Below, one piece after another: positions 33,511 through 42,617 of a DNA stretch of 64,000 bases. Under the pieces are notes generated by a model, which was given only the letters and a program-made list of their open reading frames with translations, was not told the DNA's origin and ran no database searches. This DNA is from Bradyrhizobium manausense (GTDB lineage: Bacteria; Pseudomonadota; Alphaproteobacteria; Rhizobiales; Xanthobacteraceae). A program made the translations under genes and the position numbers. The stretch's first letter is position 1. Every line of letters begins with the position of its first letter. Where the stretch lies: contig NZ_JAFCKB010000003.1 in NCBI RefSeq assembly GCF_018130615.1, positions 62,001 through 126,000 of the forward strand. The letters are read 5' to 3'.

Positions 33511-34728
33511 GTGAAGAGATCGACGATTGCCGCACTCGGCATGATTGCCTTGCTGCTCCCGAATGCGCCGCTGTCCGCGCAGGGTATCTCCGGTGACGTC
33601 GTCAAGATCGGCATCATGAACGACCAGAACGGTCCCTATGCCGACAATTGCGGCCTCGGCTCGGTGGCAGCCGCCAAGCTCGCCGTCGCCGATTTCGGCG
33701 GAACGGTCGGCGGCAAGAAGATCGAGCTCGTGACCGCCGATGACCAGAACAAGCCCGATGTCGGTGTCGCCATCGCGCTGCGCTGGGTCGACAACGAAGG
33801 CGTCGATGCCATCGTCGGCTGCTCGGCCTCGTCGATCGCGCTGGCGGTGCAGGAGATCATGAAGAACCGCAAGAAGCCCTATCTTCTTGCCGGTACGGCC
33901 GGCTCGTTCTTCACCAACGACAAATGCTCGCCGATGACCACGCAGTGGGTGGTCGACACCTATGCGCAGCCAAAAGCAACGGTGAAGGCGCTGCTCGCGC
34001 AGGGCATCGACAGCTGGTTCTTCCTGACGGTGGACTACGCCTTCGGCAAGGCGTGGCAGGCGGACGCGACCAAGTTCATCGAGGCGGGCGGCGGCAAGGT
34101 GGTGGGCTCGGTGCTGCATCCGCTCAACTCGTCGGATCTGTCCTCATTCCTGCTGACGGCACAGGCCAGTGGTGCCAAGGCAATTGCGCTCGCCAATTCG
34201 GGCGCGGACTTCGCCAACGCAATCAAGCAGGCCCAGGAGTTCGGACTGAACAAGTCGCAATTGCTGGTCCCGCTGGGGTTGATGATAAGCCAGACGCACG
34301 GCATCGGCCTCAAGGATCTCCAGAACGTCCGGCTCACGACGCCTTTCTACTGGGACATGACGCCGGAGAGCCGGGCCTTTGCCAAGCGCTATGCCGAGGC
34401 GACGGGCGGCCAGCTTCTCAACGAGGGCAAGGCGGCCACTTACAGCGCCATCACGCATTATCTGAAGGCGGTCGACGCCGCCGGGTCCGACGACGGCGAC
34501 GCCGTGATGCGGCAGATGAAGAATACGCCGATCAACGACTTCGAAATGAAGAATGTCAGCATCAGGGCTGACGGCCAGGTCATGCGCCCGCTCTATGTCG
34601 CGCGGATCAAGACGCCGGCGGAGTCCAAATACACCTACGATTATTACGAGATCACCGGCACGATCGCGCCGGAGGATGCGTGGCGGCCGGCATCGGAGAG
34701 CGCCTGCGCGCTGCTCAAGTCGCACTGA
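33511..34728 (+). CDS. ABC transporter substrate-binding protein, branched-chain amino acid/aromatic type
   Basis: Starts with GTG behind AGGAGG. The 405-residue protein has a signal peptide (to about AQG) and the LivJ-like periplasmic fold: VVKIGIMNDQNGPYADNCG, IELVTADDQNKPDVG and the DYAFGKAWQ strand. No permease or ATPase genes follow in the window, so the binding protein is an orphan within the operon and must use a permease encoded elsewhere or act as a sensor. Rhizobial homologues serve aromatic or amide-like ligands; the ligand here is unknown. Confidence 0.9.
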   Translation: MKRSTIAALGMIALLLPNAPLSAQGISGDVVKIGIMNDQNGPYADNCGLGSVAAAKLAVADFGGTVGGKKIELVTADDQNKPDVGVAIALRWVDNEGVDAIVGCSASSIALAVQEIMKNRKKPYLLAGTAGSFFTNDKCSPMTTQWVVDTYAQPKATVKALLAQGIDSWFFLTVDYAFGKAWQADATKFIEAGGGKVVGSVLHPLNSSDLSSFLLTAQASGAKAIALANSGADFANAIKQAQEFGLNKSQLLVPLGLMISQTHGIGLKDLQNVRLTTPFYWDMTPESRAFAKRYAEATGGQLLNEGKAATYSAITHYLKAVDAAGSDDGDAVMRQMKNTPINDFEMKNVSIRADGQVMRPLYVARIKTPAESKYTYDYYEITGTIAPEDAWRPASESACALLKSH

Positions 34729-34785
34729 TGGACGGCAAGCCGGCAGGACGTGGCGGCACAGATGGCGAAAGCAGGAAAGCAGGCG

Positions 34786-35997
34786 ATGAGTGCACTTGAA
34801 GCGGTATCGACCCATCCGGAAGCACGTGAGAACCTGACCGGCGAAGCCTATCGCGACGTGATGTATCGCTGGCTGCGCGCCAATCTGCCTGCCAGTTTCC
34901 GCAGCGACAGCGTCGCGTTCGCGCCGCCCACGCTTGCGCAGTCGGTCGCCTGGGAAGCGGCAATGTACCGCGCCGGGCTGACCGGCATCACCTGGCCGCA
35001 AGTCTATGGCGGACATGGACGTTCCCTGCGCGAGCATCTGATCGCCAATCAGGAAATCGGCCGCCTTGCGATGCCGGAGAGCGTCAACTCGATCGGAAAG
35101 GAGCTCGCCGGCCCCATCATTCTCGCGGTCGGGACCGAGGAGCAGAAACGGCGCTTCCTGCCCGCGATCCTCGAGATGCGAAACATCTGGTGCCAGGGAT
35201 TTTCCGAGCCGGAAGCCGGCTCCGATCTTGCCGGCCTTCGCACGCGAGCCACGAGGAACGGGGACGGTTGGCGGATCAACGGCCAGAAGATCTGGACCAG
35301 CGGCGCCTATCGCGCGCAGCGCTGCCTGGTCCTCGCCCGCACTGGACCGCTGGAGGACCGCCATCGCGGCCTTGCCATGTTCGCGGTGCCGCTCGATGCC
35401 AAGGGCGTGCGCGTGCGCACCATCAAGTCGATCGACGGGCGCGAGAGCTTTTGCGAGGTTTTCTTCGACGAGGTCGAGGTCGCGCAGGCTGACGCGATCG
35501 GCGCGCCCGACGAGGGGTGGGCGGCAGCCATCCGCGTGCTGGAGATCGAGCGGGCGACCAACCGCATGTACCGTGCCTGGCGCTTCGAGAACGAGCTGCG
35601 CCATCTGATTTCGGCCTGCAAGGCGGACGCGGTGTTGTCGGCGATGGTTGCTGACAGGCATTATGCGGTCCGGCTCGGCGAGGTCGCGGTCGAGATCGAG
35701 GTGCTGAAGGCGCATGTCGAGACCGCCGTCGAGGCGCTCGCGAGCGGTGACAAGATCGGCGCGCGGGGCAGTCTCGCAAAGCTCTATTGGAGCGAATCGC
35801 ATCAGCGCTTTGCCGCGCTCGCCCTCGAGCTGCTCTCGCAGGCCTCGCTGCCGCAGAACCCCGCGATCAAGGTCGCGCGGCAACGCTTCGAGGCGATCTA
35901 TCTCCAGGCCCGCGCCGAGACGATCTATGCCGGCACGACCGAGATCCAGCTCGGCATCATCGCCGACCGCATTCTCCAGCTCTCGCGGGGCAAGTGA
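34786..35997 (+). CDS. Acyl-CoA dehydrogenase family protein, larger member of a likely heteromeric pair
   Basis: The 403-residue protein has the FAD/substrate signature GFSEPEAGSDLAGLRTRA, the WRINGQKIWTSGA strand and the C-terminal IYAGTTEIQLGIIADRIL. Where MCAD-type enzymes have the catalytic glutamate (YEGT) it has Ala (YAGT), as in many alpha2beta2 acyl-CoA dehydrogenases of steroid catabolism. The smaller acyl-CoA dehydrogenase at 36810-37835 is the likely partner. ATG 34786 has AGGAAAG upstream; a GTG at 34750 is an alternative. Its stop overlaps the next start by 1 bp. Confidence 0.88.
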   Translation: MSALEAVSTHPEARENLTGEAYRDVMYRWLRANLPASFRSDSVAFAPPTLAQSVAWEAAMYRAGLTGITWPQVYGGHGRSLREHLIANQEIGRLAMPESVNSIGKELAGPIILAVGTEEQKRRFLPAILEMRNIWCQGFSEPEAGSDLAGLRTRATRNGDGWRINGQKIWTSGAYRAQRCLVLARTGPLEDRHRGLAMFAVPLDAKGVRVRTIKSIDGRESFCEVFFDEVEVAQADAIGAPDEGWAAAIRVLEIERATNRMYRAWRFENELRHLISACKADAVLSAMVADRHYAVRLGEVAVEIEVLKAHVETAVEALASGDKIGARGSLAKLYWSESHQRFAALALELLSQASLPQNPAIKVARQRFEAIYLQARAETIYAGTTEIQLGIIADRILQLSRGK

Positions 35998-36770
35998 TGG
36001 TCTCGCTCCAAGGTCAGGGCCCCGGCTTGCTGAAGGATCGTCTCGTCCTGGTGACGGGAGCGGGCCAGGGGATCGGACGCGCCATCGCGCTCGGCGTCGC
36101 CACTGCGGGCGCGAGGGTGGTCGTGACCGATCAGAGGCAGGACCAGGCAGAGTCTGCCGCTCGCGAAATAAGGGACGCAGGCAGGGAGGCGGCCGCCTAT
36201 TCGCTCGACGTGACCGATGTCGCCGCGTGCAGCGACGTGGCGAGGCGCGTCGACGAGGAGGTTGGCCCCGCCGACGTCGTCGTCAACAACGCCGGCATCA
36301 TCATTCGCGAGCCGATCGACAGTCCGCGCGCCCACGAGAACTGGCGACGGGTGTTTGACGTCAACGTCAACGGCACCTTCAACGTGGTTCATGCCTTCAT
36401 TCCGGCGCTGCGCAAGACGCGAGGGACCATCATCAATGTCGCGTCGGTCGCGGGCTTCGGCGGCATGGGCAATACGCTCGGCTATTCGCCGTCCAAGGGA
36501 GCCGTGAGGCTGTTCACGCAGGCACTGGCCCGCGATCTCGCCCCCGATGGCATCCGGGTCAACGCCGTTGCCCCCGGCATCATCGCGACCGAGATGAGCG
36601 AGAGCACCCGTGACAATCCGGCGAGGCTCTCCGGCCTCATGGCGCGCACCCCCATGAAGCGCGTGGGACAGCCCGACGAGATCGCGGGGCCCGTGGTCTT
36701 CCTCGCCTCGGCGATGGCGTCCTATGTCAACGGCGTCATCTTGCCGGTCGATGGCGGCTATCTCGCCTAG
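35997..36770 (+). CDS. SDR family oxidoreductase
   Basis: The 257-residue classical SDR has the cofactor motif VTGAGQGIGRA, NNAG at about residue 95, the catalytic Ser-Tyr-Lys in NVASVAGFGG... and GYSPSKGAV, and the PGIIATEM loop. The residue after beta-2 is Asp (VVTDQRQ), pointing to NAD(H). It would oxidise or reduce a hydroxyl/keto group of a pathway intermediate. ATG at 35997 shares its A with the preceding stop, so translation is coupled to the dehydrogenase. Confidence 0.92.
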   Translation: MVSLQGQGPGLLKDRLVLVTGAGQGIGRAIALGVATAGARVVVTDQRQDQAESAAREIRDAGREAAAYSLDVTDVAACSDVARRVDEEVGPADVVVNNAGIIIREPIDSPRAHENWRRVFDVNVNGTFNVVHAFIPALRKTRGTIINVASVAGFGGMGNTLGYSPSKGAVRLFTQALARDLAPDGIRVNAVAPGIIATEMSESTRDNPARLSGLMARTPMKRVGQPDEIAGPVVFLASAMASYVNGVILPVDGGYLA

Positions 36771-36809
36771 TGAACGATTGTCGTCGCAAGAGTTTCGAAG
36801 AGGATAAGG

Positions 36810-37835
36810 ATGAGCATGGCCGAAGCACTTCAGCCCGACGAGTTCGCGGCAACCGCGGCGCGCGCAGTGACCGCATGTGCGGGCCTCGACATCCGCGAGC
36901 AGGCGCAAAATCTCGCCGGTGACGGCCTGCTCGGCGTCATCGCTGACGAGGGTGTGGGAGGATTGGCGCTGCCGCTCGGCTTCGCCGTGCCGGTGATTGC
37001 CGCCGCGCATTCCGGATTGCTCGCCTTTCCGCTGCTGGAAACCGTTCTCGTCGGCCGTCTGCTGCAGTCATCGCTGACGCGTCTTGCCGCTGCGATCGTG
37101 TCCGGCGAGACGCTGGCAACGATCGCCTGGCAGGGCGAGGTTCTCGCCGAACGGGAGGGCGGCCAGCTGCTGCTGAGCGGTTCGCTTGGGCGCGCGCCCT
37201 GCGCGGGGCAGGTCGACCACATTCTGGCGCGGACAAACGACGGTGCCGCCGTGCTGATCCCGGCCAATGCCGGGGGTGTCGTCGTGGAAGAGGCCGCCGG
37301 TCTCGATCTGACGGTGCCGGAGCATGTCGTGCGACTGGAGAAGGTCGAGCTTCCCGTCGGCTCCATCCTGCCGGCAGGCACATGGGATCTGCTGAACTCG
37401 GATGCCAACGTGCTCCGCGCCGCAGCCATTCTGGGATCGGCCGAAGCATGCCTGTCGCTTGCGCAGGAACACGCGTCGACGCGCCGCCAGTTCGGCCACG
37501 CCCTGTCCTATAACCAGGCCATCCGCCATGCACTGGCGCGGCAGAAGCTCGGGCTCGAAAGCATTCGTCATGCCATCACGCGCAGCCTGTCGAAGGATGG
37601 CGGGCCCGTTCAGCGCGATGCCGCGTTCCTCGCAGCCGCGACCTATGGCAGTTCGATCGGCGAAGGCGCGCTGCAGATCCATGGCGGCATGGGCTTCACC
37701 TGGGATGTCCCGGTGCATCGCCATCTGCGCCGCATCCGCACGCTGCAGGCACAAGGTGATGCCAGCGGCCTGATCAACTCGTTCGGCCACCGTTACGTAT
37801 CGGAAGTCGCTCCGTTTGCCGAGGCAGGAGCGTGA
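36810..37835 (+). CDS. Acyl-CoA dehydrogenase family protein, short member of the pair
   Basis: At 341 residues it is shorter than usual acyl-CoA dehydrogenases and lacks a clear middle-domain SEPxAGSD motif (the region reads SGSLGRAPCAGQVDHILAR). The C-terminal helices are standard: ASTRRQFGHALSYNQAIRH with the FAD-contacting arginine, and ALQIHGGMGFTWDVPVHRHLRR. This fits the second subunit of a heteromeric alpha2beta2 enzyme, paired with 34786-35997. Pairing is inferred from operon position and complementary active-site features. Confidence 0.88.
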   Translation: MSMAEALQPDEFAATAARAVTACAGLDIREQAQNLAGDGLLGVIADEGVGGLALPLGFAVPVIAAAHSGLLAFPLLETVLVGRLLQSSLTRLAAAIVSGETLATIAWQGEVLAEREGGQLLLSGSLGRAPCAGQVDHILARTNDGAAVLIPANAGGVVVEEAAGLDLTVPEHVVRLEKVELPVGSILPAGTWDLLNSDANVLRAAAILGSAEACLSLAQEHASTRRQFGHALSYNQAIRHALARQKLGLESIRHAITRSLSKDGGPVQRDAAFLAAATYGSSIGEGALQIHGGMGFTWDVPVHRHLRRIRTLQAQGDASGLINSFGHRYVSEVAPFAEAGA

Positions 37836-37846
37836 GGGAGACAGCC

Positions 37847-38620
37847 ATGACCGAAACCAGGGATCAGACGCTCGCGGGCCGCGTCGCACTCGTCACGGGC
37901 GCCGGGAACGGCATCGGCCGCGCGACCGCGCTCAAGCTCGCCGCACGCGGTGCGATCGTCGGCGTCAATGATTTGAAGCCGGAATTCGTCGATAGCACGG
38001 TGGACGCGATCAAGGCGGCAGGCGGCAACGCGGTTGCCGTCTCCCAGGACGTCTCCAGCCGCGACGGTATGCGGCAAGCGGTGCTTGGATTGGCGAAAGC
38101 GCAAGGGCGTCTCGACATCCTCGTCAACAACGCGGCGTGGGTCCGTTATCAATCCGTCCCGGACATCGCGCCGGAAACCATCGACCGCATGCTCAACATC
38201 GGCTTCAAGGCGGTGATCTGGGGAATCCAGGCCGCCGCGGAGGTTATGGATGCTGAGCGCGGCGGCGCCATCGTCAACGTCGCGTCGGTCGCCGGCCTGA
38301 TCTCGGCCAAGAACAGCATCGTCTACAGCGGCATCAAGGCCGGCGTCATGGGCATCACGCGTGCGGCTGCAGCGGAGCTGGGTGAGCGTAACATCCGCGT
38401 CAATGCGGTGGCGCCGTCGGCGATCCCGACCGAAGGAACGATGCGTAATCGCAATGCCGAGCTCGACGCACGTCGTGTCGCGAGAACCCCTCTGGGCCGG
38501 CTCGGCACGGTCGACGACATCGCCAAGGCGATCTGCTTCCTCGCCGGTGACGAGAGCGGCTTCATCACGGCGCAGGTGCTCACCGTCGATGGCGGCATCG
38601 TCCTGACCAACATTGCCTGA
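37847..38620 (+). CDS. SDR family oxidoreductase
   Basis: The 257-residue SDR has VTGAGNGIGRATAL, an Asp after beta-2 (GVNDLKPE, NAD preference), NNAAWV in place of NNAG, Ser in NVASVAG and Tyr-Lys in VYSGIKAGV. GAGGGAG lies 6 bp before ATG 37847 within the 11-bp gap after the dehydrogenase. It is a second, distinct SDR of the operon (low identity to that at 35997), so the pathway probably has two alcohol/ketone steps. Confidence 0.92.
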   Translation: MTETRDQTLAGRVALVTGAGNGIGRATALKLAARGAIVGVNDLKPEFVDSTVDAIKAAGGNAVAVSQDVSSRDGMRQAVLGLAKAQGRLDILVNNAAWVRYQSVPDIAPETIDRMLNIGFKAVIWGIQAAAEVMDAERGGAIVNVASVAGLISAKNSIVYSGIKAGVMGITRAAAAELGERNIRVNAVAPSAIPTEGTMRNRNAELDARRVARTPLGRLGTVDDIAKAICFLAGDESGFITAQVLTVDGGIVLTNIA

Positions 38621-38633
38621 CGGGACAAGCGCG

Positions 38634-39428
38634 ATGTCCGATCTGACGCCGGAACAGCAGGTGCTGAAAGAGGCCTATGTCAGGGCGCGCGGCTATTGGC
38701 GGCCCTGGACCGAGGGGTTGCTGCGGCTCGATCCGGCGTTTCTTCAGACCTACGGGAAGTATGCGGGCTACGCCGCGGAGAATGGACCGCTGTCGCCGAA
38801 GATGTGCGAGCTGATCTACGTCGCGCTGGACGGATCGGCGACGCACCTGTTCCGCTCGGGGCTTGCGCTGCACCTGCGCCTTGCGCTCCAGGCAGGCGCG
38901 ACGGCGCGGGAGATCATCGACGTGTTTCGCCTGGCGACGGCTCAGGGGCTGGACGGCTGCAGCCTCGGCATCGGCATCCTTGCCGAGGAGCTGGCGAGCG
39001 CGGGCGTGGAGGTCGATCATGCCGCGCTCACCAAGGAGCAGCGCGCGCTGCGCGATGTCTACGTGGCGCAATTCGGCGACTGGCCGGATTTCTGCGAGCA
39101 ATGGCTGCGGTCCGATCCCGGCTATTTCGCGGTGCTGCTGGATCTCCTCGCAGGCGGGGACGCCGGCGACGGTCTCGACCAGCGGTCGCGATGCCTGATC
39201 TCGATCGCATTGAACGCCTGCTTCACGGCGCTCGATGCCCATGGACTGCGCGTGCAGATCCGGCGGGCGGTGCGGCTCGGCATCGGCCAGCGGGAGATTC
39301 GCCAGGTTCTCCAGATGACCGCGCATCTCGGCGTCCACGCCTGCGCGGTCGGCGTCCCGGTTCTGATGGAAGCCCTTGAAGGGCGCACCGCGAAGGCTGG
39401 TGCGGATGAGAACGGGGGAAGCGAATGA
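38634..39428 (+). CDS. Carboxymuconolactone decarboxylase-fold (AhpD-like) protein with two domains
   Basis: The 264-residue protein contains two CMD-like all-helical units: first KMCELIYVALDGSATHLF...HLRLALQAGATAREIIDVF, then RCLISIALNACFTALDAHGLRVQIRRAVRLGIGQREIRQVL. The CxxC thiol pair of AhpD is not present at the expected place, so peroxidase-type activity is unlikely; a lyase or decarboxylase-like role on a cyclic intermediate is possible. ATG 38634 follows the SDR stop by 13 bp; the stop overlaps tctB by 4 bp. Confidence 0.82.
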   Translation: MSDLTPEQQVLKEAYVRARGYWRPWTEGLLRLDPAFLQTYGKYAGYAAENGPLSPKMCELIYVALDGSATHLFRSGLALHLRLALQAGATAREIIDVFRLATAQGLDGCSLGIGILAEELASAGVEVDHAALTKEQRALRDVYVAQFGDWPDFCEQWLRSDPGYFAVLLDLLAGGDAGDGLDQRSRCLISIALNACFTALDAHGLRVQIRRAVRLGIGQREIRQVLQMTAHLGVHACAVGVPVLMEALEGRTAKAGADENGGSE

Positions 39429-39892
39429 AGGGATTGGCGATCCGCAATCACAGGGCTTTCGCGTCCGGCGTCCTGTTCCTCGCATTTGCAATCTTCTTCT
39501 TCGTGACGGCGTTGCAGTACCCTGCAGGTACAGCCGCGAGGATGGGGCCGGGCTATTTTCCGCGCCTGCTTGCGATCGTGCTCGCCGCCGTCGGTCTCAT
39601 CGTGATCCTCGGTGCGATGAAGCCGACCGCGGAGGCGCAGGGGCTGCGCCAGTGGGATCTCAAGGGGCTCGCCTGGATTGCCGGCTCCGTGATCCTGTTC
39701 GGCGCTCTGCTGTTTCCGCTCGGTCTGGTCGGCGCCTTGTTCGTCCTCGTCATGGTGTCGAGCCGCGCCAGTCCCGAATTCACCTGGACGGGCGCGCTGG
39801 CGAATGCGGTGGTGCTCACCGCGCTGTGCCTGGCCGTCTTCGTCTACGGGCTCGGGCTGCAACTGCCCGTTTGGCCATCCCTTCTCAACTGA
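39425..39892 (+). CDS. tctB: Tripartite tricarboxylate transporter small membrane subunit TctB
   Basis: The 155-residue protein has four hydrophobic helices, starting HRAFASGVLFLAFAIFFFVTA, and the TctB signature RMGPGYFPRLLAIVLA. It forms the inner-membrane permease with TctA. It overlaps the CMD-fold gene by 4 bp and precedes tctA by 12 bp. Confidence 0.9.
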   Translation: MKGLAIRNHRAFASGVLFLAFAIFFFVTALQYPAGTAARMGPGYFPRLLAIVLAAVGLIVILGAMKPTAEAQGLRQWDLKGLAWIAGSVILFGALLFPLGLVGALFVLVMVSSRASPEFTWTGALANAVVLTALCLAVFVYGLGLQLPVWPSLLN

Positions 39893-39904
39893 ACGAGCCG
39901 ATCG

Positions 39905-41404
39905 ATGGACCTCTTTCACAATCTGGCAATCGGCTTTGCTACGGCCGCCCAGCCCGCCAATCTGCTCTACGCCTTCTTCGGCTGCCTGCTCGGCACCTTG
40001 ATCGGCGTGCTGCCGGGCCTCGGTCCGCTGGCGACCATCGCGATGTTGCTGCCGATCACCTATGCGCTGCAGCCGGACGCGGCGCTGATCATGCTCGCCG
40101 GGATCTATTACGGAGCGCAATATGGCGGCTCGACCACGGCGATCGTGGTCAACCTGCCCGGCGAGTCCTCGTCCGTCGTCACCACGATCGACGGCTATCA
40201 GATGGCGAAGCAGGGCCGCGCCGGCGTGGCGCTCGCCACCGCGGCGATCGGCTCGTTCTTCGCCGGATGCGTGGCGACGCTCGCCCTGGCGGCCCTTGCC
40301 GGCCCGTTGACCGCGACTGCGCTGTTGTTCGGCCCCAAGGAATTCTTCGCTCTCATGGTTCTGGGCCTGATCCTGGCGTCGGTGCTGTCGAGCGGCCCGT
40401 TCATCGAGGGCATCGGCATGGTCGTGCTCGGCATGCTCTTGAGCCTCGTCGGCACCGACCTCAGCAGCGGCAGCCAGCGCTTCGCCTTCGGCATTCCGCA
40501 GTTGTTCGACGGCCTCGATTTCGTGCCGCTGGCGATGGGCATCTTCGGCTTCGCCGAGATCGTCAAAAATCTCGAGCAGGACGACAAGTTGTCGCTGGTC
40601 ACCCAGAAGATCACCAATCTGTTTCCGACCCGCGACGACGTCCGCCGCATGGTGCCGGCGATGCTGCGCGGCACGGCGCTCGGTACCCTGCTGGGCGTTC
40701 TGCCCGGCGGCGGCGCGGTGCTCTCCTCCTTTGCGTCCTATACGCTGGAGAAGAAGCTGTCGCGGTATCCCGAACAATTCGGCAAGGGTGCCATCGAGGG
40801 CGTTGCGGGTCCGGAGTCCGCGAACAACGCCGGCGCCCAGACCTCGTTCATTCCGCTGCTGACGCTGGGGGTGCCGTCCAACGTCGTGATGGCCCTGATG
40901 GTCGGTGCCATGAACATCCACAACATCCATCCGGGCCCGGAGGTGATGACGAAGAACCCGACCCTGTTCTGGGGCCTGATCGCCTCGATGTGGGTCGGCA
41001 ATCTGATGCTGCTGATCCTCAACCTTCCGCTGGTCGGGCTGTGGGTGAAGCTGCTCACCATTCCCTACCGCTATCTGTTCCCCGCGATCATGGTGTTCTG
41101 CTCGATCGGCGTCTATTCCATCAACAGCGGGACGTTCGAGGTCTACGAGGCCGCGGTGTTCTGCGTGTTCGGCTACGTCCTGATCAAGCTGCAACTGCCG
41201 GCAGCGCCGCTGCTGCTGGGCCTGGTTCTGGGCCCCGCCATCGAGGAGAACTTTCGACGCGCCATGGTGCTGTCGCGCGGCGACGCCACCGTGCTGCTGA
41301 CCTCGCCGCTGTCGGCGAGCCTGTTGGCCGCAGCCGCCATCGCCATCATCCTGATCATGCTTCCCACGATCCGCGCCCGGCGCGAGGAGGCACTTCAGGA
41401 ATGA
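39905..41404 (+). CDS. tctA: Tripartite tricarboxylate transporter large permease TctA
   Basis: The 499-residue polytopic protein carries the two inverted TctA signatures: GTLIGVLPGLGPLATIAMLLPITY with YYGAQYGGSTTAIVVNLPGE, and the second GTLLGVLPGGGAVLSSFASYTLE with GVAGPESANNAG. With TctB and the Bug protein at 29378-30355 it should import a carboxylate with Na+ or H+. Its position inside the degradative operon implies that the transported acid is the pathway substrate. Confidence 0.94.
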   Translation: MDLFHNLAIGFATAAQPANLLYAFFGCLLGTLIGVLPGLGPLATIAMLLPITYALQPDAALIMLAGIYYGAQYGGSTTAIVVNLPGESSSVVTTIDGYQMAKQGRAGVALATAAIGSFFAGCVATLALAALAGPLTATALLFGPKEFFALMVLGLILASVLSSGPFIEGIGMVVLGMLLSLVGTDLSSGSQRFAFGIPQLFDGLDFVPLAMGIFGFAEIVKNLEQDDKLSLVTQKITNLFPTRDDVRRMVPAMLRGTALGTLLGVLPGGGAVLSSFASYTLEKKLSRYPEQFGKGAIEGVAGPESANNAGAQTSFIPLLTLGVPSNVVMALMVGAMNIHNIHPGPEVMTKNPTLFWGLIASMWVGNLMLLILNLPLVGLWVKLLTIPYRYLFPAIMVFCSIGVYSINSGTFEVYEAAVFCVFGYVLIKLQLPAAPLLLGLVLGPAIEENFRRAMVLSRGDATVLLTSPLSASLLAAAAIAIILIMLPTIRARREEALQE

Positions 41405-41426
41405 GCTCCATCGCAAGGCTGCTGCC

Positions 41427-42581
41427 ATGATCCGCGAACCTGCTGCCTTCGAGGCCTTGCTGGAGCGCGTCCGCGGCTTCGTCCGCGACACCGCCATTCC
41501 GGCCGAGGCGCGCGTCGAAAGCTGCGATGACGTGCCCGAGGACATCGTCGCCGTCATGCGCGCCGAAGGTTTCTTCGGCTGGAGCATCCCCGAAGCCTAT
41601 GGCGGGGCCGGGCTGACCACGGAGGAGCTCGTTCTTGCGGCGTTCGAATTGTCGCAATGCTCGGTCGCCTTCCGCGCCCGCGTCGGCACCAATACCGGCA
41701 TTGGTTCGGAGGGCATCGTCGCCGACGGGACCGAGCAGCAGAAGCAGGCCTATCTGCCGCGCCTCGCCAGCGGCGAATGGACCGGCTGCCTTGCCGTGAC
41801 CGAGCCCGACGCTGGTTCAGAAGCCTCGAATGTGCGGACCACCGCCCGCCGCGAAGGCGATCACTACGTTCTCGACGGCGAGAAGTGCTTCATCACCAAT
41901 GCCCCGGTCGCCGATGTCTTCACCGTCACCGCGCGAACCGATCCGCAGTCGAAGGGCGCGGCCGGCGTCTCGGCTTTCATCGTCGCGCGCGGCAGCGCCG
42001 GCCTTGCCACCGGCGCACCCTATCGCAAGATGGGGCAGGCGGGCTCGCCCGTGAGCGCGGTCCATTTCAACCGGTGCCAGGTGCCGGCCGCCAATCTGAT
42101 CGGCGGCCGCGAAGGCGCGGGCTTCAAGACCATTATGAAGGTGCTGAACAAGCAGCGCATTCATCTGGCCGCCTTGTCCACCGGGCCGGCGATCCGGATG
42201 CTCGACATGGCGATCCGCTACACCACCAGCCGCGTTCAGTTCGGCGAGCCGGTTGCGAACTACCAACTGGTTCAGGCGATGATCGCCGATTGCCGGACGG
42301 AGATCTTCGCGGCGCGATCGATGATCCTGGAAACCGCCCGCAAACGCGATCGCGGCGAGGACGTCGCGCTCGAAGCATCGATGTGCAAATATTTCGCGAC
42401 CGAGATGTGCGGCCGCGTGGCCGATCGCTGCGTGCAGATGTTCGGCGGCGCCGGCTACATCGCCGATCTCTCCTCGATCGAGCGCTGGTACCGGGACGTC
42501 CGGCTGTTCCGGCTCTACGAGGGCACCAGCCAGATTCATCAGCTCAACATCGCGCGCCTCCTGCTGCGCGATGCGACCTGA
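41427..42581 (+). CDS. Acyl-CoA dehydrogenase family protein (stand-alone type)
   Basis: The 384-residue protein is a complete homotetramer-type enzyme: AVTEPDAGSEASNVRT, YVLDGEKCFITNAPVADVF, RVQFGEPVANYQLVQAMIAD and the catalytic glutamate loop RLYEGTSQIHQLNIARLLL. It differs from the pair at 34786 and 36810 by having the full active site. It would catalyse a separate alpha,beta-dehydrogenation in the pathway. Starts 22 bp after tctA. Confidence 0.92.
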   Translation: MIREPAAFEALLERVRGFVRDTAIPAEARVESCDDVPEDIVAVMRAEGFFGWSIPEAYGGAGLTTEELVLAAFELSQCSVAFRARVGTNTGIGSEGIVADGTEQQKQAYLPRLASGEWTGCLAVTEPDAGSEASNVRTTARREGDHYVLDGEKCFITNAPVADVFTVTARTDPQSKGAAGVSAFIVARGSAGLATGAPYRKMGQAGSPVSAVHFNRCQVPAANLIGGREGAGFKTIMKVLNKQRIHLAALSTGPAIRMLDMAIRYTTSRVQFGEPVANYQLVQAMIADCRTEIFAARSMILETARKRDRGEDVALEASMCKYFATEMCGRVADRCVQMFGGAGYIADLSSIERWYRDVRLFRLYEGTSQIHQLNIARLLLRDAT

Positions 42582-42617
42582 GCCGTCGGACCAATTCAAA
42601 ATGTTCGAGGAAGTGAA

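Noticed and set aside
39122-41587. An 821-codon minus-strand open frame opposite the CMD-fold gene and tctBA
   Set aside because: Shadow of GC-rich coding DNA; composition is Gln/Arg/His/Asp-rich and the real TctA and TctB proteins are unmistakable.
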